A DNA stretch of 34,209 nt from DYJB01 sp963777165 (GTDB lineage: Bacteria > Chloroflexota > Anaerolineae > Anaerolineales > E44-bin32). Shown one piece after another: positions 30,633 through 34,209 of the stretch. Where the stretch lies: the NCBI GenBank assembly GCA_963777165.1, contig CAVZPO010000031.1, positions 1 through 34,209 of the forward strand. Direction: 5' to 3'. Each line of letters starts with the position of its first letter. Positions within the stretch are counted from its first letter, which is position 1. A program made the translations under genes and the position numbers. The notes beneath the pieces were generated by a model. It saw only the letters and a program-made list of their open reading frames with translations, made no database searches and had not been told where the DNA came from.

Positions 30633-31623
30633 ACTCACGCCTTCTGGCTCGACCGCCCGACGCTGGTCACCGGGGGAACCGGCCTGCTCGGGAACTGGCT
30701 CGTCGCCCGGCTGGTCGCCGCCGGCGCCGATGTCACCTGCCTGGTTCGCGATTGGGTCCCGCAGAGCGAATTGGTGCGTTCCCACCAGATCGACCAGGTC
30801 AAGGTCGTGCGCGGCGACGTCCGCGATCGCGAGCTGCTCGAGCGCACGCTCGGCGAGTACGAGATCGACACCGTCTTCCATCTGGCGGCGCAGACCATCG
30901 TCACCATCGCCAACCGCAATCCGCTCTCGACCTTTGAGACCAACATCGCCGGCACCTGGAACATGCTCGAGGCCTGCCGGCGCAGCCCGACGGTCAAGCA
31001 GATCGTCGTCGCCTCTTCGGACAAGGCCTACGGCGACCAGGAAGTGCTTCCCTACGACGAGGCCACGCCGCTGCAGGGCGTGCACCCCTATGACGTGAGC
31101 AAGTCCGGCGCGGATCTGATCGCCCGGACGTACGCCGTCAGCTACGGCCTGCCGGTGACCATCACGCGCTGCGGCAACTTCTACGGCGGCGGCGACCTGA
31201 ACTGGAACCGCATCGTTCCCGGCACCATCCGCTCCATCCTGCGCGGGCAGCGGCCGGTCATCCGCTCGGATGGGGACTACGTGCGCGACTACTTCTACGT
31301 CGAGGATGGCGCCGCAGCCTACATGCTGCTGGCGGAGAAGCTGGCGGAGCAGCCGGACCTGCGCGGCGAGGGTTTCAACTTCTCGTACGGCAATCCAGGT
31401 GACGGTGCTCGATCTGGTCCGGCGGATCCTGTCGCGGATGGGATCTCGCCTCGAGCCGGAGATCCGCGACGAGGCCACCAACGAGATCCGCCAGCAGTTC
31501 CTGAGCGCCGAGAAAGCCCGGCGGATGCTGGGCTGGTCGCCGCTCTTCACCCTCGAACAGGGGCTCGATCGGACCATCGCCTGGTACAAGGCGTTTCTGG
31601 CGACGGAGCCCCAGGTTCTATGA
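30614..31623 (+). CDS. rfbG: CDP-glucose 4,6-dehydratase, frameshifted
   Basis: Short-chain dehydrogenase that converts CDP-glucose to CDP-4-keto-6-deoxyglucose using bound NAD. The NAD site is VTGGTGLLGNWL; ASSDKAYGDQ holds the catalytic Ser/Asp region and YDVSK is the YxxxK pair; TRCGNFYGGGDLNWNRI is characteristic of the CDP-glucose and dTDP-glucose dehydratases. About 336 residues. ATG 30614 (MEDLALNS) overlaps the rfbF stop by 19 bases; an extra C near 30642 then shifts the frame into FWLDRPTLVTGG. A second extra base near 31396 separates the last 75 residues (VTVLDLVRRIL to the end). The end overlaps rfbH by ATGA. Confidence 0.9.
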
Positions 31624-32930
31624 CCAGCGACAACGACCTGCGCGCCGAGATCCTGAAGCTCGTCGCCGACTATCACCGGGAGCGGTTCGGGGACAGCCCG
31701 TTCCGGCCGGGGGTCGATGCCGTGCACTATGCCGGGCGCGTGTTCGACGCCCAGGAGATGCAGGCGCTGGTCGATTCGGCCTGGACTTCTTCCTCACCGC
31801 CGGACGCTACGCCGATCAGTTCGAAACCGAGTTCGCCGAGTACTTCGGGCTGGCGGCTGCCCATCTGGTCAATTCCGGCTCGTCCGCCAACCTGGTCGCC
31901 GTGACGGCCCTGACCTCGCCCAGGCTCGGCGAGCGGCGGCTGCACCCGGGCGACGAAGTCATCACCGTCGCCGCGGGTTTCCCCACCACGGTCGCGCCCC
32001 TGGTCCAGAACCGGCTGGTCCCCGTGTTCGTCGACGTCGGCCTGGGCGACTACACCGCCATCCCGGCCCGCTCGAAGAAGCCGTCGGCCCGAAGACGCGG
32101 GCGATCGTCATGGCGCACACCATGGGCGTCCCCTTCGACCTGGACACCGTCATGCGACTGGCGCGGGACCACGATCTGTGGGTGGTGGAGGACAACTGCG
32201 ATGCGCTCGGGTCGCGCTACGGCGGCCGTCTCACCGGCACGTTCGGGGATCTCTCGACCGTCTCGTTCTATCCCGCGCACCACATCACCATGGGCGAGGG
32301 CGGATGCGTGCTGACCGGAAACGATCTTCTGGGCCGCATCGCCCGGTCGATCCGCGATTGGGGGCGCGACTGCTACTGCGCCGGGGGCGAGAACAACACC
32401 TGCGGCAAGCGCTTCAGCCAGCAGTTCGGCAGCCTGCCCGTACGGCTACGATCACAAGTACGTCTACACCCACGTGGGCTACAACCTCAAAGTGACCGAC
32501 ATGCAGGCTGCCGTCGGCGTGGCGCAGCTGGCGAAGCTGGAGGGCTTCATCGCCCGGCGCAAGGCCAACTTCCAGCGGATCCACGCCATGCTCCAGCCGT
32601 ATGCGGATCGCCTGCTTCTGCCTCACGCCCCGCCCCAGGCGGACCCGAGCTGGTTTGGATACGTCATCACCGTGCAGGACGGCGCCGGTTTCACACGGGA
32701 CGAGTTGACCCGGTTCCTCGAGGCCAATCGGATCGAGACCCGCAACCTGTTCAGCGGGAACCTGCTGCGCCAGCCGGCCTTCCTCGACATCGAGCACCGC
32801 GTCTGCGGCGGGCTGGCCAACACCGACGTCATCATGCAAGCGCACGTTCTTCATCGGCGTCTATCCGGGCCTCGACGACGCCCGATTGGATTACGTCGGA
32901 TCGGTCTTTGACCGGTTCATGCCGCGGTGA
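31620..32930 (+). CDS. rfbH: CDP-4-keto-6-deoxyglucose 3-dehydrase (E1), frameshifted
   Basis: PMP-dependent [2Fe-2S] enzyme removing the C3 hydroxyl of CDP-4-keto-6-deoxyglucose, about 436 residues. Two features mark it as E1 rather than an aminotransferase: the PLP-Lys position is His in SFYPAHHITMGEGG, and the cluster ligands follow the exact C-X57-C-X1-C-X7-C spacing from DNCDALG to DCYCAGGENNTCGKR. Also HPGDEVITVAAGFPTTVAP and HVGYNLKVTDMQAA. Frame changes: a missing base near 31781 and near 32065, an extra base near 32444 and near 32839; correcting them yields continuous RfbH, ending IGVYPGLDD...FMPR at 32930. Overlaps rfbG by ATGA. Requires an electron-donating reductase, presumably the next gene. 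Confidence 0.93.
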
Positions 32931-32942
32931 GCGTGTCGGCTG

Positions 32943-33647
32943 ATGCCGCAGAGACTGCGTTGCGACGTGTCCGGCGTGATCGATCATGGCGAGCGGGTGT
33001 ACAGCGTCCTGCTGAAGCCCGAGAAGCCGGCGCCGCGGTTCGCGCCCGGCCAGTTCCTCCATCTTGCACTTGATCCCTACCGGCCGGGCGACTTCTGGCC
33101 CGATCGCGCGTCTTCTCGATCGCCAGTTCCCCCACCGAGCGGGAGACCCTGCGCATCACCTACGCCGTCAAGGGGGTCTTCTCGACCCGGATGGAGGCGG
33201 AGTTGGTGCCGGGTCGCCAGGTGTGGGTCAAGCTGCCCTACGGCGAGTTCTGCGTGGAGGGGGACACCGACGTCTGTCTTCTGGCCGGGGGCACGGGGAT
33301 CACCGCCTTCACGGCCTTCCTCGCCGGCCTTCCGGCGGAGCAGGGTCGGCGGATCGATCTCTTCTACGGGGCACGGCAACCCGGGCTGCTCATCTACCGA
33401 TCGGTGGTGGAAGAGGCGGTCGCTCGCAGTCCAAGTCTACATGCCCACTACCTTGCAGAACAGAATGCAACGGGTCAGGTTGTCTTACCGGGCGGCTCGA
33501 ATGGGGGACGATCGGGGCCTTCATCCGTGCCCCGCGGGCCATGACCTACTATCTGTCCGGCCCCCCGCCCATGCTGACCGCCCTGCGAGGGAGTTGGAGG
33601 GCCAGGGCGTGAAGCCCGAGCGCATTCGCGTGGATGCCTGGGAATAG
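32943..33647 (+). CDS. FAD/NAD(P) reductase, RfbI/AscD (E3)-like but lacking the ferredoxin domain, frameshifted
   Basis: Ferredoxin-NADP-reductase-fold protein of about 235 residues. It has the FAD-binding motif RVFSIASS, the nucleotide-binding AGGTGITAFTAF and the C-terminal YYLSGPPPM. Its place directly after rfbH (13 bases) makes it the likely electron donor (E3) for the 3-deoxygenation. Characterised E3 enzymes (AscD, RfbI/DdhD) are longer because an N-terminal plant-type [2Fe-2S] ferredoxin domain precedes the reductase. Here translation starts directly at the FAD barrel (CDVSGVIDHGERVYSVLL) and no CxxxxCxxC motif is found in any frame. Missing bases near 33104, 33493 and 33582 shift the frame. 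An alternative role is a general flavin reductase. Confidence 0.8.
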   Translation: MPQRLRCDVSGVIDHGERVYSVLLKPEKPAPRFAPGQFLHLALDPYRPGDFWPDRASSRSPVPPPSGRPCASPTPSRGSSRPGWRRSWCRVARCGSSCPTASSAWRGTPTSVFWPGARGSPPSRPSSPAFRRSRVGGSISSTGHGNPGCSSTDRWWKRRSLAVQVYMPTTLQNRMQRVRLSYRAARMGDDRGLHPCPAGHDLLSVRPPAHADRPARELEGQGVKPERIRVDAWE

Positions 33648-33649
33648 GG

Positions 33650-34209
33650 ATGTCAGAGAACCCGCTCGCCGGCGACCTGGATCATGTGCTGGACCACACC
33701 CGTGACCTGTGGGACGAGCTGCGCGGCGAACGCGTGTTCATCACCGGCGGGACCGGCTTCTTCGGCTGCTGGCTGCTGGAGAGCCTGTTGTGGGCACAGG
33801 ACCGGCTCGGGCTGGGTGTGGAGGCGGTCGTGCTCACGCGCGATCCGGATGCATTCCGGGCCAGGGCGCCGCATCTGGCGAGCCATCCGGCGCTGACGCT
33901 GCTCGCAGGCGATGTCCGATCGGTACCGTTCCCGGCCGGGACGTTCTCGCACTTCATCCACGCCGCCACCGACGCCAGCGCCAAGCTGAACGACAGAGAG
34001 CCCCGTGGCGCATGCTGGACACGATCGTCGACGGCACTCGTCACGCCCTCGACCACGCCGTCGCCTGCCAGGCCAAGACGCTTCCTGCTGACCAGTTCCG
34101 GCGCCGTCTCGGGAGCCAGCCGCCCGAGATGACCCACGTCCCGAGGACTACACCGGCGCGCCCGATCCCTTGAGCCCGCGTTCCGCGTACGGCGAAGGCA
34201 AGCGCATGG
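33650..34209 (+). CDS. NAD-dependent epimerase/reductase (SDR), partial at the window end, frameshifted
   Basis: The N-terminal part of an extended short-chain dehydrogenase. The NAD motif FITGGTGFFGCWLLESLL is followed by DVRSVPFP, HFIHAATDASAKLND, MLDTIVDGTRHALD, LLTSSGAVSG and, at the very end, EDYTGAPDPLSPRSAYGEGK with the YxxxK catalytic pair. In dideoxyhexose operons the gene after E1/E3 is usually the CDP-paratose/abequose synthase that reduces the 4-keto group, or an epimerase; this protein is a candidate for that final step, but the exact activity is not determined. Frame changes near 34003 (missing), 34082 (extra) and 34141 (missing). The gene continues past the window. Confidence 0.75.

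Noticed and set aside
30450..31727. 425-codon minus-strand open frame
   Set aside because: Antisense of rfbF/rfbG/rfbH, whose sense products match well-known enzymes.

Overview
The window is high-GC bacterial DNA carrying a large cell-surface polysaccharide locus. The likely host is a Chloroflexota (Anaerolineae-like) bacterium. I infer this only from the style of the multi-membrane GT-C proteins, the frequent GTG/TTG starts and the gene mix; no marker gene confirms it. About 48 single-base frameshifts interrupt otherwise well-conserved proteins. Most look like one extra base, with missing bases concentrated after about 31.7 kb. They fall in biosynthetic genes with intact catalytic motifs on both sides, so I read them mainly as sequence or assembly errors. 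Frameshifted genes are therefore annotated as single CDSs over their full extent.

Layout. 219-13410: polysaccharide assembly genes on the + strand. These are a GT-C membrane transferase, a DUF115/sialyltransferase-like protein, two tandem GT2 transferases, a short Wzz-like copolymerase, a Wzy/WaaL-type polymerase or ligase, a WecA/MraY-family initiating phosphosugar transferase, a membrane-anchored GT2, a UPF0104 flippase-like protein and a second GT-C protein. 14009-16572: a minus-strand pair, a TraG/VirD4-like ATPase and a replication-relaxation family protein, which looks like a mobile-element remnant. 17152-24008: a compact nonribosomal peptide synthetase (NRPS) line consisting of an oxalyl-CoA-synthetase-like ligase fused to a carrier domain, a C-A-PCP-TE synthetase and an Sfp-type phosphopantetheinyl transferase. 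24063-29568: a Wzx-like flippase, a third GT-C protein and a GT87-like protein. 29854-34209: a CDP-3,6-dideoxyhexose operon (rfbF, rfbG, rfbH, an rfbI-like reductase and an epimerase/reductase cut by the window end).

How it fits together. The last operon should convert glucose-1-phosphate through CDP-glucose and CDP-4-keto-6-deoxyglucose to a CDP-3,6-dideoxy sugar. The initiating transferase, GTs, flippase, polymerase and chain-length protein would build and export a glycan that could contain it. The NRPS line is self-contained (ligase, carrier, condensation, adenylation, thioesterase, activating PPTase) and would join one carboxylic acid to one amino acid. Whether its product is a free metabolite or decorates the glycan cannot be told from sequence. 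The most noteworthy items are this NRPS line, the stand-alone reductase lacking the ferredoxin domain normally found in RfbI/AscD, and the conjugation-type gene pair dividing the sugar genes.
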